A DNA stretch of 64,000 bases from Gilliamella sp. wkB171 (GTDB lineage Bacteria; Pseudomonadota; Gammaproteobacteria; Enterobacterales; Orbaceae): NCBI RefSeq assembly GCF_001693755.1, contig NZ_LYST01000051.1, forward strand, positions 1 to 64,000. The letters are read 5' to 3'. The notes under the pieces are model-generated. The model was not told where the DNA came from, did not search any database, and worked only from the letters and a program-made list of their open reading frames with translations. Positions 38,771 through 50,198 of the stretch are shown here, in pieces; position 1 is the first letter of the stretch; the number at the start of each line of letters is the position of its first letter. The position numbers and the translations under genes were made by a program.

Positions 38771-39226
38771 ATGAAAAAAGTCATTTTCTATCTTTTACAA
38801 AACCAGACACAAGCAGATCAATCAGGTATTTTATATCATGAAAAACTTGCTTGTGAAAAAATTGTTGAAGCATATCAAAACAATCAACGTATACTTGTAA
38901 CTTGTCATGATCAGATGCAAGCAGAGAGAATTGATGAGTATCTTTGGCAATTAGATACAGATAATTTTGTACCCCATAATTTAGCAGGTGAAGGCATGAA
39001 AGGCGGATCACCTGTTGAAATTTGTTGGCCGCAAAAGCGCAGTAATGGTAATCGACAAATCTTAATTAACTTGCAAGAGCAATTTCCTGATTTTTCTGCT
39101 GTTTACCATAATATTATAGATTTTGTTCCGGTTGATGAGCGATTAAAATCGCTCGCCCGAGAAAGATACAAATCTTATAAAGATGCGGGGTTTAATTTGA
39201 AAACTATCCCTGTGTTATGTGAATAA
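38771..39226 (+). CDS. holC: DNA polymerase III chi subunit
   Basis: 151 residues, HolC fold: VIFYLLQNQTQ at the start, ACEKIVEAYQNNQRILVTC, IDEYLWQLDTDNFVPHNL and VDERLKSLARERYKSYKDAGF. Chi links the clamp loader to SSB. It follows pepA by 12 bases. In enterics valS comes next; here it is separated by 4.9 kb. Confidence 0.94.
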   Translation: MKKVIFYLLQNQTQADQSGILYHEKLACEKIVEAYQNNQRILVTCHDQMQAERIDEYLWQLDTDNFVPHNLAGEGMKGGSPVEICWPQKRSNGNRQILINLQEQFPDFSAVYHNIIDFVPVDERLKSLARERYKSYKDAGFNLKTIPVLCE

Positions 39227-39566
39227 AAAATACTGAGTTAACTCGTTAAACTATATAAAAAATTGGGTAATTAACATCACTAATTCGCGTTTTGTATTGA
39301 TGAAAATTTAATACTTTTTTACTATCATCTATTTGTTATTCTGTCATTTTATATAAGAAAATGACAGATGTTTATTATCTTTTTATTTTGTTTACTCTCC
39401 GTTATTTTGGTGAAGATTGATAATGATTGAAGTTAACAAATCTTAACAAATATCTCAGATTTCTTGTTGCTCAGCCATCTGCAGTTATTTATACTTTAGC
39501 AGATTATTAATCTTAATTAAAAATTAATAAAAAAAAAGTAAATAAAATAGAAAAGGATATGCTAAT
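39227..39566. other. Upstream region of the phase-variable gene
   Basis: 340 bases without a gene. It contains an A-rich run and the AAGGA ribosome site (39553-39557) used by the repeat-bearing ORF. A clear promoter pair was not found by eye. Confidence 0.4.
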
Positions 39567-41105
<1,539 letters not shown>

Positions 41106-41166
41106 TTATTTTTTATTTAAATTGTATAATTAGCTTAAAATAAAGGCTCTATTTATAAAGTTATAA

Positions 41167-41212
41167 TGGCAAACCTAATATCGTTTTATGATATTAGGTT
41201 TGCCAATTTTTT
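41167..41212 (+). terminator. Terminator after the surface-protein gene
   Basis: Sixteen-bp perfect stem TGGCAAACCTAATATC / GATATTAGGTTTGCCA, seven-base loop, then ATTTTTTT. Confidence 0.92.
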
Positions 41213-41398
41213 TCGCTTAAAAAATAACCTAAATTAGTGGTTTTATTTGACAAAATATCAAAGAATAACTAGCAACTCAATGCCATATCATTCAAATAGA
41301 TAGTGATTGAAATTTTATTAGAGTCGATTATATCAATCGCATTGAATATTAAGGCGATTCAGTTATAATGCAGATCATTTTAAAATTGATGTATTTAT

Positions 41399-42241
41399 AT
41401 GATTATTGGTTTTATTGGAGCAGGTAAAGTTGGGTGCACACTAGCGAAATATTTTAGTTTATCTGGTTTGCAAGTTGCAGGCTTTTATAGCCGAACTTAT
41501 GAACACGCCAAACAAGCTAGTGATTTTACTCAATCTTATGCCTATTCATCTTTAGCTGATTTAGTGAATAGTTGCGATTGTTTATTGGTGACAGTAGCTG
41601 ATGGTCAAATTGCTTCTGTCTGGCATGAATTATGTCAATTACCTATTACCAATAAGTGGATTGGTCATTGTAGTGGTTTATTGACATCACACATATTTCA
41701 GCAAAATAAAGTTGTGCATCCATTCGCTTTTTCATTACACCCTTTATACGCTATTTATGATAAGTTCGATTGCTATAATGCTATGTCGGACGTCTCTTTT
41801 ACGCTCGAAGCAAATAAAGCTATTATCGACCAATTACAACGTTTTTTAGCGCTATTACCTAATCGCTTAGCAATTCTTTCAGCAAATAAAAAACCACTAT
41901 ATCATGCTGCTTGTGTCATGCTAAGTAATCAAGTGCTAGCTCTGGTACAAATAGGTGTAGATTTACTTAATCAATGTGGATTAGATAAAGAGTTTAGTGA
42001 ACAAGCTTGGCATCCGCTATTTCTTGGTAATGCCAACAACATTTGTAAAGCAGGTGTCATAGAGGCATTAACTGGACCTGTGGAGCGTAACGATATTGAA
42101 ACCATTAAGCAACATATGATGGCAATGCCAGATGAGCTCAAACCAATTTATCAACAATTATCGACTATTTTGCTTAACATTAGTCGACAAAAACATCCAT
42201 ATAAGGACTATCGACAATTAGAATTGGAGCTGTTACCTTGA
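41399..42241 (+). CDS. panG: PanG-type ketopantoate reductase (DUF2520 family)
   Basis: 280 residues. N-terminal Rossmann loop GFIGAGKVGCTLA (residues 4-16) with SRT for NADP, then a C-terminal helical DUF2520-like domain (HAACVMLSNQVLAL, ALTGPVERND). It overlaps panB by 4 bases and is followed by panC. Francisella PanG, from the same kind of family, is an established alternative ketopantoate reductase replacing PanE. The operon position makes the same reaction likely here. Confidence 0.82.
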   Translation: MIIGFIGAGKVGCTLAKYFSLSGLQVAGFYSRTYEHAKQASDFTQSYAYSSLADLVNSCDCLLVTVADGQIASVWHELCQLPITNKWIGHCSGLLTSHIFQQNKVVHPFAFSLHPLYAIYDKFDCYNAMSDVSFTLEANKAIIDQLQRFLALLPNRLAILSANKKPLYHAACVMLSNQVLALVQIGVDLLNQCGLDKEFSEQAWHPLFLGNANNICKAGVIEALTGPVERNDIETIKQHMMAMPDELKPIYQQLSTILLNISRQKHPYKDYRQLELELLP

Positions 42242-43092
42242 AAAATACTATTCTTACTTTACAAAAACATAAACAAAATAAGCAAAAAATTACCATGTTG
42301 ACAGCTTACGATTATACCACCGCTAAACTGATGGATGAAAGTGGTGTTGATTGTTTGTTAGTTGGAGACTCCTTAGGTATGGTTATGCTAGGATATGACA
42401 GCACTGTCTCGGTTACTATGGAGGATATGATTCATCATTCAAAAGCTGTTGCTAGAGCGGCTAAAACGGCATTAGTTGTAACCGATTTACCGTTCATGTC
42501 TTACCATGCTTCTGTTTATGATGCGGTATATAATGCTGGTCGATTGATTCAAGAAGGCAATGCTCAAGCCGTTAAACTTGAAGGTGGGCAGGCTTTTTGT
42601 GAACATATCAAAATGATAGCGCAAGCTTCTATACCGGTTATTGCACACATCGGCTTAATGCCTCAATCTGTACTTGCATTAGGTGGATATAAAGTGCAAG
42701 GTAAAGATTATCATGCTGCCAAAAATATTATTCTTGATGCGTTAGCTGTTGAACAAGCAGGTGCGGCAGCAATTTTATTAGAGTGTGTGCCTGCTGATTT
42801 AGCAGCGCTTATTTCTGATTTAGTCAATATTCCAACAATAGGGATTGGCGCCGGTCATAACTGTGATGGGCAAGTATTAGTGTACCAAGATATGTTGTCT
42901 ATGTATGATGGCGTATCATCAAAGTTTGTTAAATCCTTTGCACCTATTGGTGAGCAAATGAAACAGGCATTTGCAGATTATTGCCAAGAGGTTAAACGGC
43001 AGCAATTTCCTGATTCAATTCATGAATTTGCTATAGATAGCGAAATCATGGCTAAACTTAAATATGAATTTTTAATCAGTAATAAAGGATAA
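42238..43092 (+). CDS. panB: 3-methyl-2-oxobutanoate hydroxymethyltransferase
   Basis: First committed enzyme of pantothenate synthesis: ketoisovalerate plus methylene-tetrahydrofolate to ketopantoate. 284 residues; metal-binding D in LLVGDSLGMVMLG, KLEGG, and the IGIGAGHNCDGQVLVYQDM stretch are canonical. It starts with TTG at 42238 that overlaps the panG stop (TTGA), with GGAG in the end of panG, so translation is coupled. Confidence 0.95.
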   Translation: MKNTILTLQKHKQNKQKITMLTAYDYTTAKLMDESGVDCLLVGDSLGMVMLGYDSTVSVTMEDMIHHSKAVARAAKTALVVTDLPFMSYHASVYDAVYNAGRLIQEGNAQAVKLEGGQAFCEHIKMIAQASIPVIAHIGLMPQSVLALGGYKVQGKDYHAAKNIILDALAVEQAGAAAILLECVPADLAALISDLVNIPTIGIGAGHNCDGQVLVYQDMLSMYDGVSSKFVKSFAPIGEQMKQAFADYCQEVKRQQFPDSIHEFAIDSEIMAKLKYEFLISNKG

Positions 43093-43098
43093 AAGCAC

Positions 43099-43947
43099 AT
43101 GAAAGTCGTTACCTCAATTGCTGATGTTCGCCATCAGGTTAAAGCTTGGCACTTAGCGGGTGAAACCATAGGTCTTGTGCCTACGATGGGATATTTACAT
43201 GAAGGTCATCAGAGTTTAATGGCTAGCGCTAAAAAAGATAATCAAAGAGTGATTGTCACTATATTTGTTAATCCCATGCAGTTTGGCCCTAAAGAGGACT
43301 TAGCTAGTTATCCACGTGATCTTGAGCGCGATAAAATCGCTTGTGAACAAATGGGCGTTGATTTAATCTTCGCCCCCACTGCCGAAGAAATGTACACCCC
43401 TTGTTTTAATAGCTATGTTGATGTAAATGGTTTAACTGATGCGCTTTGTGGCGAAAAGCGGCCAGGTCACTTTAAAGGTGTTTGCACCGTTGTGAGCAAA
43501 TTATTCAATATCACTTGTCCCGATCGAGCTTATTTTGGACAAAAAGATGCGCAGCAATTAGCTGTTATTAAACAGATGGTAAGGGATTTAAATTTTGATA
43601 TTGAAATTATTGGATGTCCGATTGTACGTGAAACAGATGGTTTAGCCAAAAGTTCACGAAATAGCTATTTATCTGACAATGAGCGCAAAGCAGCCGTTTG
43701 TCTTTATCAATCGATAGAACTTGCTAATACTATGATCGCTAAAGGAGAAAGATCAGTAGCGACAATTCATAGCGCGATGCAATTACTTATTGAACAACAG
43801 TCACTTGCTAAAATTGATTATATTGAATTTGTCGATCTTTGTTCTTTAAAACCCGTATCGCAGTTAACACAAGATACTCTGTGTGCATTAGCGGTATATG
43901 TTGGCAAAACTCGATTGATCGATAATTTTATTTATCATTTCCACTAA
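43099..43947 (+). CDS. panC: Pantothenate synthetase
   Basis: Joins pantoate and beta-alanine using ATP. 282 residues. VPTMGYLHEGHQSL (HIGH-like) near 27-40, FVNPMQFGP, FGQKDAQQL and the KSSRNSYL loop near 186 are diagnostic. AAAGGAT ribosome site; six bases after panB. No panD is present in the window. Confidence 0.96.
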   Translation: MKVVTSIADVRHQVKAWHLAGETIGLVPTMGYLHEGHQSLMASAKKDNQRVIVTIFVNPMQFGPKEDLASYPRDLERDKIACEQMGVDLIFAPTAEEMYTPCFNSYVDVNGLTDALCGEKRPGHFKGVCTVVSKLFNITCPDRAYFGQKDAQQLAVIKQMVRDLNFDIEIIGCPIVRETDGLAKSSRNSYLSDNERKAAVCLYQSIELANTMIAKGERSVATIHSAMQLLIEQQSLAKIDYIEFVDLCSLKPVSQLTQDTLCALAVYVGKTRLIDNFIYHFH

Positions 43948-43968
43948 AGCTTTTTTATATCTTTTATC

Positions 43969-43999
43969 AAAACCGTTTTATATCTAAAACGGTTTTTTT
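43969..43999 (+). terminator. Terminator of the pan operon
   Basis: Twelve-bp perfect stem AAAACCGTTTTA-TATC-TAAAACGGTTTT followed by TTT. Confidence 0.9.
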
Positions 44000-44150
44000 G
44001 TTTTATCAGTAAATATAAATATTTTATATTAAGGCGTGATAACAGCGAATTAAATCATCGACTTTACTGCTTTGCTAATTTATTGTTATGTCATTTTACT
44101 GTAGAATAATAGCCATTTTTATGCCTTGAATTAGGATTGATGCCTTTATT

Positions 44151-47009
44151 ATGAAAAATACGACTTATAATCCACAAGAAATCGAACAACCTATCTATCA
44201 ACATTGGGAAAAAAGTGGTTACTTTAAGCCCAATGGTGACAAATCTCAGCCTAGCTATTGCATTGCTATTCCACCACCAAACGTAACCGGTAGTTTGCAT
44301 ATGGGACATGCATTCCAACAGACCATTATGGATGCATTAATTCGCTATCACCGTATGCAAGGAAATAACACACTTTGGCAATCAGGAACTGACCATGCTG
44401 GTATTGCTACTCAAATGGTGGTAGAACGTAAAATTGCCGCTGAAGAAAATAAAACTCGTCATGATTATGGTCGAGATGCCTTTATCGAAAAAATTTGGCA
44501 ATGGAAAGCTGAATCAGGTGGAAGTATTACTAAGCAGATGAGACGTTTAGGGGATTCTGTTGATTGGGATCGTGAACGTTTTACGATGGATGAAGGCCTT
44601 TCTAATGCAGTTAAAGAAGTGTTTGTAAGACTTTATCAAGAAGATCTAATTTATCGCGGTAAACGCTTAGTGAATTGGGACCCAAAATTACGTACGGCAA
44701 TTTCAGATCTTGAAGTTGAAAATCGTGAAGTTAAAGGTTCAATGTGGCATCTGCGCTACCCATTAGCGGATGATGCGAAAACGGCAGATGGTAAAGATTA
44801 CCTCGTTGTCGCAACCACTCGTCCGGAAACACTATTTGGTGATACTGGTGTGGCGGTTAATCCAGAAGATCCTCGTTATAAAGATCTCATTGGTAAATTT
44901 GTTATATTACCTTTTGTCAATCGACGTATTCCTATTGTTGGCGATGAACATGCGGATATGACAAAAGGTACCGGTTGTGTAAAAATCACGCCAGCTCATG
45001 ACTTTAATGACTATGAAGTAGGGCGTCGCCATCAATTACCGATGATAAATATCTTTACCTTTGATGGTGATATTCGCACACAAGCAGAAGTATTTGATAC
45101 TAACGGCGAGCCAAGCACCGCTTACTCAACTGAGATTCCGACACAATTCCAAAATTTAGAACGCTTTGCTGCACGTAAAGCTGTTGTTGCTGCGTGTGAA
45201 GCTCAAGGTATTTTAGAAAAAATTGAACCACATGATCTTACCATTCCTTACGGCGATCGTGGTGGCGTGGTCATTGAACCAATGTTAACCGATCAATGGT
45301 ATGTTCGCGCTAAAGTCTTAGCTGAACCAGCGATAGCAGCTGTAAAAAATGGCGATATTCAATTTGTACCTAAACAGTATGAAAATATGTATTTTTCATG
45401 GATGAATGACATTCAAGATTGGTGTATTTCGCGACAATTATGGTGGGGACACCGAATTCCGGCTTGGTATGATAATCAAGGTAATGTCTATGTTGGTCGT
45501 GATGAAGCTGAAGTTCGTCGTGAAAACGATCTATCTGCTGATATCGAATTATCACAAGATGATGATGTGCTTGATACTTGGTTCTCATCAGCACTTTGGA
45601 CATTTTCAACCTTAGGTTGGCCAGAAAAGACCGATGATTTAGCGACTTTCCATCCAACTAATGTTCTTGTTACTGGTTTTGATATCATCTTCTTCTGGGT
45701 TGCAAGAATGATTATGATGACGATGCATTTCATCAAAGATGAAGATGGCAAACCTCAAGTACCTTTCAAAACCGTTTATGTAACTGGCTTGATTCGTGAT
45801 GAAGAAGGGCAAAAAATGTCAAAATCTAAAGGGAATGTTATTGATCCTTTAGATATGATTGATGGAATATCACTTGCCGATTTATTAGAAAAACGTACTG
45901 GTAACATGATGCAACCGCAACTTGCTGAAAAAATTGCCAAACGTACTGAAAAACAGTTCCCTAATGGTATTGAAGCCCACGGTACTGATGCGCTACGTTT
46001 TACTTTAGCCGCACTGGCGTCAACTGGTCGTGATATCAATTGGGATCTCAAACGTTTAGAAGGTTATCGTAATTTCTGCAATAAACTATGGAATGCTAGC
46101 CGTTATGTATTAATGAACACTCAAGATCACGATTGTGGATTCAAAGGTGGTGATTTAGAGTATTCATTAGCGGATAAATGGATCTTATCGGAATTTAATC
46201 AAACGGTGAAAACTTACCGCGAAGCATTCGATACTTACCGCTTCGATTTAGCGGCTAATATCTTATATGAATTTACTTGGAATCAGTTCTGTGACTGGTA
46301 TTTAGAGTTGACTAAATCAGTATTGGCAAATGGTGAGCAATCAGAGCAACGAGCAGCTCGTCATACGTTAGTGACGATCCTTGAAGCACTCTTGCGTTTG
46401 GCTCATCCAATCATTCCATTTATAACTGAAGCTATTTGGCAAAGTGTCAAACCATTAATGGCCATCAACGCTGATACCATCATGTTACAACCAATGCCAG
46501 CCTTTGATAGCAAATTAGTCGATAATGAAGCGGTAGCTGATATCAATTGGATTAAAGATGCTGTTATTGCTGTTCGTAATATTCGTGCTGAAATGAATAT
46601 CGCACCAAGCAAATCGTTACAATTATTGATCAGAAAAGCATCACCGACAGTGCATCGCATCATTGGTGACAATGTCACATTTATTGAGTCTTTAGCAAGA
46701 TTATCCGAAATTGTTTTGCTAGATGAAGGTGAAGTAGGGCCATTATCAGTGACTAAATTAGTTGATGGTGCAGAACTATTAATTCCAATGGCTGGACTAA
46801 TTAATAAAGATGATGAACTAGCTCGTCTTGAAAAAGAAATCGCTCGTATTGAGGGGGAAATTGCACGTATCGACAACAAACTTTCTAACGCTAGTTTTGT
46901 TGATAAGGCACCTGCCGCGGTAGTAGCTAAAGAGAAAGAGAAACAACAAGGCTATGTTGCTGATAAAGCAAAACTGCAAGAGCAGTATTTAGTAATTAAA
47001 AGTCTTTAG
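44151..47009 (+). CDS. valS: Valyl-tRNA synthetase
   Basis: Class I synthetase charging tRNA-Val. 952 residues, near the E. coli length (951). HIGH motif [13 protein letters not shown] at 41-53, KMSKS loop near 554, the editing CP1 domain in between, and a C-terminal coiled coil ([22 protein letters not shown], in two segments from about 885). Monocistronic, ending at a bidirectional terminator. Confidence 0.97.
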   Translation: MKNTTYNPQEIEQPIYQHWEKSGYFKPNGDKSQPSYCIAIPPPNVTGSLHMGHAFQQTIMDALIRYHRMQGNNTLWQSGTDHAGIATQMVVERKIAAEENKTRHDYGRDAFIEKIWQWKAESGGSITKQMRRLGDSVDWDRERFTMDEGLSNAVKEVFVRLYQEDLIYRGKRLVNWDPKLRTAISDLEVENREVKGSMWHLRYPLADDAKTADGKDYLVVATTRPETLFGDTGVAVNPEDPRYKDLIGKFVILPFVNRRIPIVGDEHADMTKGTGCVKITPAHDFNDYEVGRRHQLPMINIFTFDGDIRTQAEVFDTNGEPSTAYSTEIPTQFQNLERFAARKAVVAACEAQGILEKIEPHDLTIPYGDRGGVVIEPMLTDQWYVRAKVLAEPAIAAVKNGDIQFVPKQYENMYFSWMNDIQDWCISRQLWWGHRIPAWYDNQGNVYVGRDEAEVRRENDLSADIELSQDDDVLDTWFSSALWTFSTLGWPEKTDDLATFHPTNVLVTGFDIIFFWVARMIMMTMHFIKDEDGKPQVPFKTVYVTGLIRDEEGQKMSKSKGNVIDPLDMIDGISLADLLEKRTGNMMQPQLAEKIAKRTEKQFPNGIEAHGTDALRFTLAALASTGRDINWDLKRLEGYRNFCNKLWNASRYVLMNTQDHDCGFKGGDLEYSLADKWILSEFNQTVKTYREAFDTYRFDLAANILYEFTWNQFCDWYLELTKSVLANGEQSEQRAARHTLVTILEALLRLAHPIIPFITEAIWQSVKPLMAINADTIMLQPMPAFDSKLVDNEAVADINWIKDAVIAVRNIRAEMNIAPSKSLQLLIRKASPTVHRIIGDNVTFIESLARLSEIVLLDEGEVGPLSVTKLVDGAELLIPMAGLINKDDELARLEKEIARIEGEIARIDNKLSNASFVDKAPAAVVAKEKEKQQGYVADKAKLQEQYLVIKSL

Positions 47010-47015
47010 TTTGTA

Positions 47016-47045
47016 AAAAAACTCTCGTGACAACGAGAGTTTTTT
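47016..47045. terminator. Bidirectional terminator between valS and ompW
   Basis: ACTCTCGT-GACA-ACGAGAGT stem (47021-47040) flanked by AAAAA and TTTTT, so it can work in both directions for the converging genes. Confidence 0.9.
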
Positions 47046-47060
47046 ATCGACCTAACAATA

Positions 47061-47732
47061 TTAGAACTTATAACCAACACCAATCATAGCAACCCATGGA
47101 TCAAGTTTATAATTGGCCGTTACTTTGGTATCACCTAAATGAGTTTTAGCTTTAGTTTCAATATCGATATAACGTAATTGAGCATTTATAAGCCAATTTT
47201 CAGTAATGTTATAATCAGCACCAACTTGCGCAGCTAATCCCCAAGAGCTATCCAAATCTAAACCATGAAAACCTGCATTTTTAGCATCACCACTCAGTTT
47301 TTCGTCAAAGAAGAAAGTATAGTTAACGCCTAATCCTACATAAGGTTGGAAATCATAACTTGAATCAAGTGGGTAAAATACAGCACTTAATGTTGGCGGT
47401 AAGTGCTTAATTTTACCCAGATGAGCACCCGCTAAACCAGTAGAGTTACCCCCTCCAAGTTTTACACGATGACTAAATGGGGTTGCAGCGAGTAGTTCAA
47501 TACCAAGATTATCAGTCACCATATATTGAAAGTTTAAACCAAGCTGTGTGTCCTTATCTGCCTTAGCCTTTAAATCACTTTTGGCTCCGCCTACTTTAAC
47601 ATGATCACTTGAATCCTTTGGGTGAACGTAAACAGGACCACCACGGACGATGATTTCATTTGCATGATGTGCATAAGCCATAGAACTTGCTAAACCCATT
47701 GACATGAGCATTGCAATAGAAGATATTTTCAT
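47061..47732 (-). CDS. ompW: Outer membrane protein OmpW
   Basis: Eight-stranded outer-membrane barrel. 223 residues: signal peptide cut after SSMAYA (residue 21), then HHANEIIVRGGPVYVHP, and the conserved LPPTLSAVFYPL and YVGLGVNYTFFFDEKLS. C-terminal GYKF ends in phenylalanine for barrel insertion. Family members pass small hydrophobic molecules and are often oxygen- or iron-controlled. GGAGGC ribosome site. Confidence 0.92.
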   Translation of the reverse strand: MKISSIAMLMSMGLASSMAYAHHANEIIVRGGPVYVHPKDSSDHVKVGGAKSDLKAKADKDTQLGLNFQYMVTDNLGIELLAATPFSHRVKLGGGNSTGLAGAHLGKIKHLPPTLSAVFYPLDSSYDFQPYVGLGVNYTFFFDEKLSGDAKNAGFHGLDLDSSWGLAAQVGADYNITENWLINAQLRYIDIETKAKTHLGDTKVTANYKLDPWVAMIGVGYKF

Positions 47733-47924
47733 TTTTGCCTCCTCGTTTTACTTCTAATCCATAATTTATAAATATGCAAAAAAATGGAATTTTAATTAAT
47801 GTTTTTCAGATTTTATGTCTAAAATTATTTTATTAGTATAACTCTTTTAATATTAAAAAAATATCATAATAAATTTGATAATTCTGCAATTTGGTTCACA
47901 TTTTAAAAAAATGCCAATCATAAT

Positions 47925-47953
47925 TTGCATTGTTTATTAAGTTTATATACAAT
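47925..47953 (+). promoter_or_regulatory. Promoter of tRNA-Lys
   Basis: TTGCAT (47925-47930), 17-base spacer, TACAAT (47948-47953); the expected start near 47960 is 11 bases before the mature tRNA. Confidence 0.6.
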
Positions 47954-47970
47954 AGCTCGCATTCTTTCGT

Positions 47971-48046
47971 GGGTTGTTAGCTCAGTCGGTAGAGCAGTTG
48001 ACTCTTAATCAATTGGTCGCGGGTTCGATCCCCTCACAACCCACCA
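47971..48046 (+). tRNA. tRNA-Lys (anticodon CUU)
   Basis: Acceptor GGGTTGT/ACAACCC, D-loop AGCTCAGTCGGTAGAGC, anticodon loop CTCTTAA giving CUU, T-loop GTTCGATCC, CCA encoded. The usual bacterial tRNA-Lys is UUU, so this is the second, G-ending-codon isoacceptor. It is the integration site of the adjacent prophage remnant. Confidence 0.95.
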
Positions 48047-48070
48047 TTAACAATATGATTTTTAACGGTT

Positions 48071-49104
48071 TTAAGCAGTTTTTGATTCTGTGCCGAAAAA
48101 GTCAATTGTGCTTTGTGACGTAAATGTGACATTGTTTGCAAACTCTAACATGTGATCAGCATTCAAGTGGGCGTATTTATTCACCATTTCTAACGTTTCC
48201 CATCCGCCAAGATTTTTTAACGTATAGAGTGGTGTACCCGCTTGAACATGCCAGCTGGCCCAAGTATGCCTCAAATCATGAAAATGAAAATTTTCAATAC
48301 CTGATAATTCACATGCATCACTAAAGTCACGACGATCAATATCATAAACACGTTTTTGAGTTGATCTTGTAAAAACAAACTCGCAATTGTTTTTAAATCT
48401 CAATTTTCGTATTAATTCAATCGCATCGTGATTTAACAACAAAGCTCTCGCTTTACCCGATTTGGCATTGTCATTTGTTACAGTAGCTACACGATTAACT
48501 AGATCAACGTTATTCCATGTTAGCGTAAATATCTCACTCATTCGTGCACCTGTGGATAATGCAAAAAAACAAACATCTTTCATCCATTGCAAACGCAGGT
48601 TCTGAATTAGAAGAGCTGCCTTTTCTTTTGTTATCCATCTTACTCTAACTTTAGGCTCTTTAACTCTTGAACAAACGGCACAGAATCGATCCAATCTAAC
48701 TTATATGCTAAAGAGAACATCCGCATAATATCAGCTCGATATCTGTTTATTGTTGCGTTAGAAACTTTTTTACACGTTTTTTCAACTATAACTGGCAATG
48801 ATTTTAGTATTTCCTCACCAGTTATAAATGAAAGTTCACGACCTGAAAATTTTGATAAAAAGTATTCAGCTCGCGCTTGTTTCACACTAAAGCTTTTTTG
48901 CTCTTTACCATCTTTTAAAAATAAAATAACCACTTCTTCAAATAGCCGTTGCGGTTTTTTATTTAATTTCACAGTATCCCATAATTCAGCTTTTAGCCTG
49001 TCATGATACTTTAACGCTAGCCTTTTGTCTGTCCTGCCAGTAGATTACCTAATTCTTCCGCCATCTGGAGTTACGCTGATTGTTACTGCTTTACGATTTC
49101 CCAT
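48071..49104 (-). pseudogene. int: Tyrosine-recombinase integrase, broken by a stop codon and a frameshift
   Basis: The natural start is ATG 49104 behind AAGGAT, 17 bases after lar. The frame reads MGNRKAVTISVTPDGGRIR, then TAA (49045-49047), then STGRTDKRLALKYHDRLKAE in the same frame, the usual integrase N-terminus. A one-base deletion in an A-run near 48659-48661 shifts the frame before RVRWITKEKA. The C-terminal catalytic part is otherwise intact: R near ALSTGARMSEI, HDLRHTW, and GGWETLEMVNKYAHL with the tyrosine. Two lesions make it non-functional unless one is a sequencing error. Confidence 0.88.
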
Positions 49105-49120
49105 AATTAATCCTTGAGTT

Positions 49121-49306
49121 TCAAACTTGTATTGCTTTATTTTCAGAATCTTTTTCACTGCCTCTTGCGTTACATTTATAACAAACGACAGCATTGTAAA
49201 TGCCTCGTTGTTCCTCTGGAACAATCTTATTAAATCTATAATCAACATCATCAATAAATAAATTTGTGCTAGCACAAAACGGGCAGGGTTTTAATTGTTT
49301 AGTCAT
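49121..49306 (-). CDS. Lar-like restriction alleviation/zinc-ribbon protein
   Basis: 61 residues, MTKQLKPCPFCASTNL at the start and NAVVCYKCNARGS later: two CxxC pairs typical of the Lar_restr_allev family found in phages and prophages, where Rac Lar modulates type I restriction. Start overlaps the end of a preceding small frame (ATGACTAA). Alternatively a generic phage zinc-ribbon. Confidence 0.7.
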   Translation of the reverse strand: MTKQLKPCPFCASTNLFIDDVDYRFNKIVPEEQRGIYNAVVCYKCNARGSEKDSENKAIQV

Positions 49307-49432
49307 GTTTATTTCCTTTGGATAGTGCTTTACTGATATGAGCCTTAACTTCTTTCATTGTTTGAAATGAATCGTAATCAGCGCAAGGTGTTTGATAGTC
49401 CTGTTCACTTTTATAAACAAGATAACCATAAT
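49303..49432 (-). CDS. Possible small phage ORF without a clear start
   Basis: An open frame of about 42 codons ending in TAA that overlaps the lar ATG reads YGYLVYKSEQDYQTPCADYD and then FQTMKEVKAHISKALSKG, which has protein-like composition. No ATG, GTG or TTG lies between the upstream stop (overlapping the end of the next gene) and the coding-looking part. It may use a rare ATA start or be a broken gene. Confidence 0.3.
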
Positions 49433-49615
49433 TTATTCATCTTCTATATATATTCCGCTATCTACGAGGCTCGGGAGACAAGCATTAATTAGTTCTTGCT
49501 GGTATGCGTCCTTATCTTTTACTACTTCATATTCAGCTTTGTTAATTTCGATTTTTCCTTCATTTCTTAATGAGCCAATCCGCGCATATACAACAAACGT
49601 TATTTTGTCTGACAT
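49433..49615 (-). CDS. Hypothetical small phage protein
   Basis: 60 residues, MSDKITFVVYARIGSLRNEG..., acidic C-terminus. It is in line with the other early genes of the remnant and similar in style to small phage early proteins. Function unknown; no motif. Confidence 0.5.
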   Translation of the reverse strand: MSDKITFVVYARIGSLRNEGKIEINKAEYEVVKDKDAYQQELINACLPSLVDSGIYIEDE

Positions 49616-49697
49616 ATTGTTACCAATAGTTATTTAGATAATAGTAATCGCACACTAAATAATCAGCGTGAGAATTGAGTTAATTAAAAAAGGGGAG

Positions 49698-49820
49698 TTA
49701 TTTGTCGAGGAAGATTTGAACTTTTAGGGGGTTAACCACTACGTGACCTGTATTCCAAGAGACTAATTGATTGTTTTTCAAATCAAGCATGGTCGGAAAT
49801 GAAAAACTTGTCATTTTCAT
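49698..49820 (-). CDS. Small 40-residue phage ORF
   Basis: ATG 49820 behind AAAGGGAGCG, 40 codons to TAA. Begins MKMTSFSFPTMLDLKNN and contains a short hydrophobic stretch HVVVNPLKVQIFL. The good ribosome site and position among co-directional small genes support expression. Function unknown. Confidence 0.4.
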   Translation of the reverse strand: MKMTSFSFPTMLDLKNNQLVSWNTGHVVVNPLKVQIFLDK

Positions 49821-50015
49821 AAATACGCTCCCTTTGAATAAAAAGATATCCCCGACACTTAAATTATCTAATTGAACTTTTTTTCTTATAAAAAGCTAAT
49901 TCATTAATTTTTACTAAAATTACTCCGTATGCGTAATAAATAATCATTGTGTTATTTGATTTAAAATTAATAGGATAGGGTGGATATCAAACGAGTTATT
50001 AACAGATATTGGGGA

Positions 50016-50198
50016 TTAAATTATATTATGTTTAAGTTTTTTATTTTGCTCTATCAATTTACCAATCATTGAGGCAACAAGTGATAGTTGTTGCTCTTTA
50101 TTACATGAATTATATAATTGAAACAAGTCTAATTCTGGGTGTTGATGATTGCTTAGAATTGTTTCAATCTTATTTAAATATGGAGTTAAATTTTCCAT
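50016..50198 (-). CDS. Small 60-residue phage protein
   Basis: From ATG 50198 (AGGAAA upstream): MENLTPYLNKIETILSNHQ, then LYNSCNKEQQLSLVASMIG and a basic tail. Helical, soluble; no family recognised. A longer version to 50345 would run through the start of the opposite gene and is less likely. Its start codon shares the tetranucleotide CATG (50196-50199) with the divergent DUF4145 gene. Confidence 0.5.
   Translation of the reverse strand: MENLTPYLNKIETILSNHQHPELDLFQLYNSCNKEQQLSLVASMIGKLIEQNKKLKHNII

Noticed and set aside
46403-46879. 158-codon reverse ORF inside valS
   Set aside because: Shadow of the valS reading frame; serine/isoleucine-rich composition.
49045-49275. 76-codon reverse ORF
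   Set aside because: Its first part lies under lar in another frame; only its last 19 codons are real, as the start of the broken integrase.
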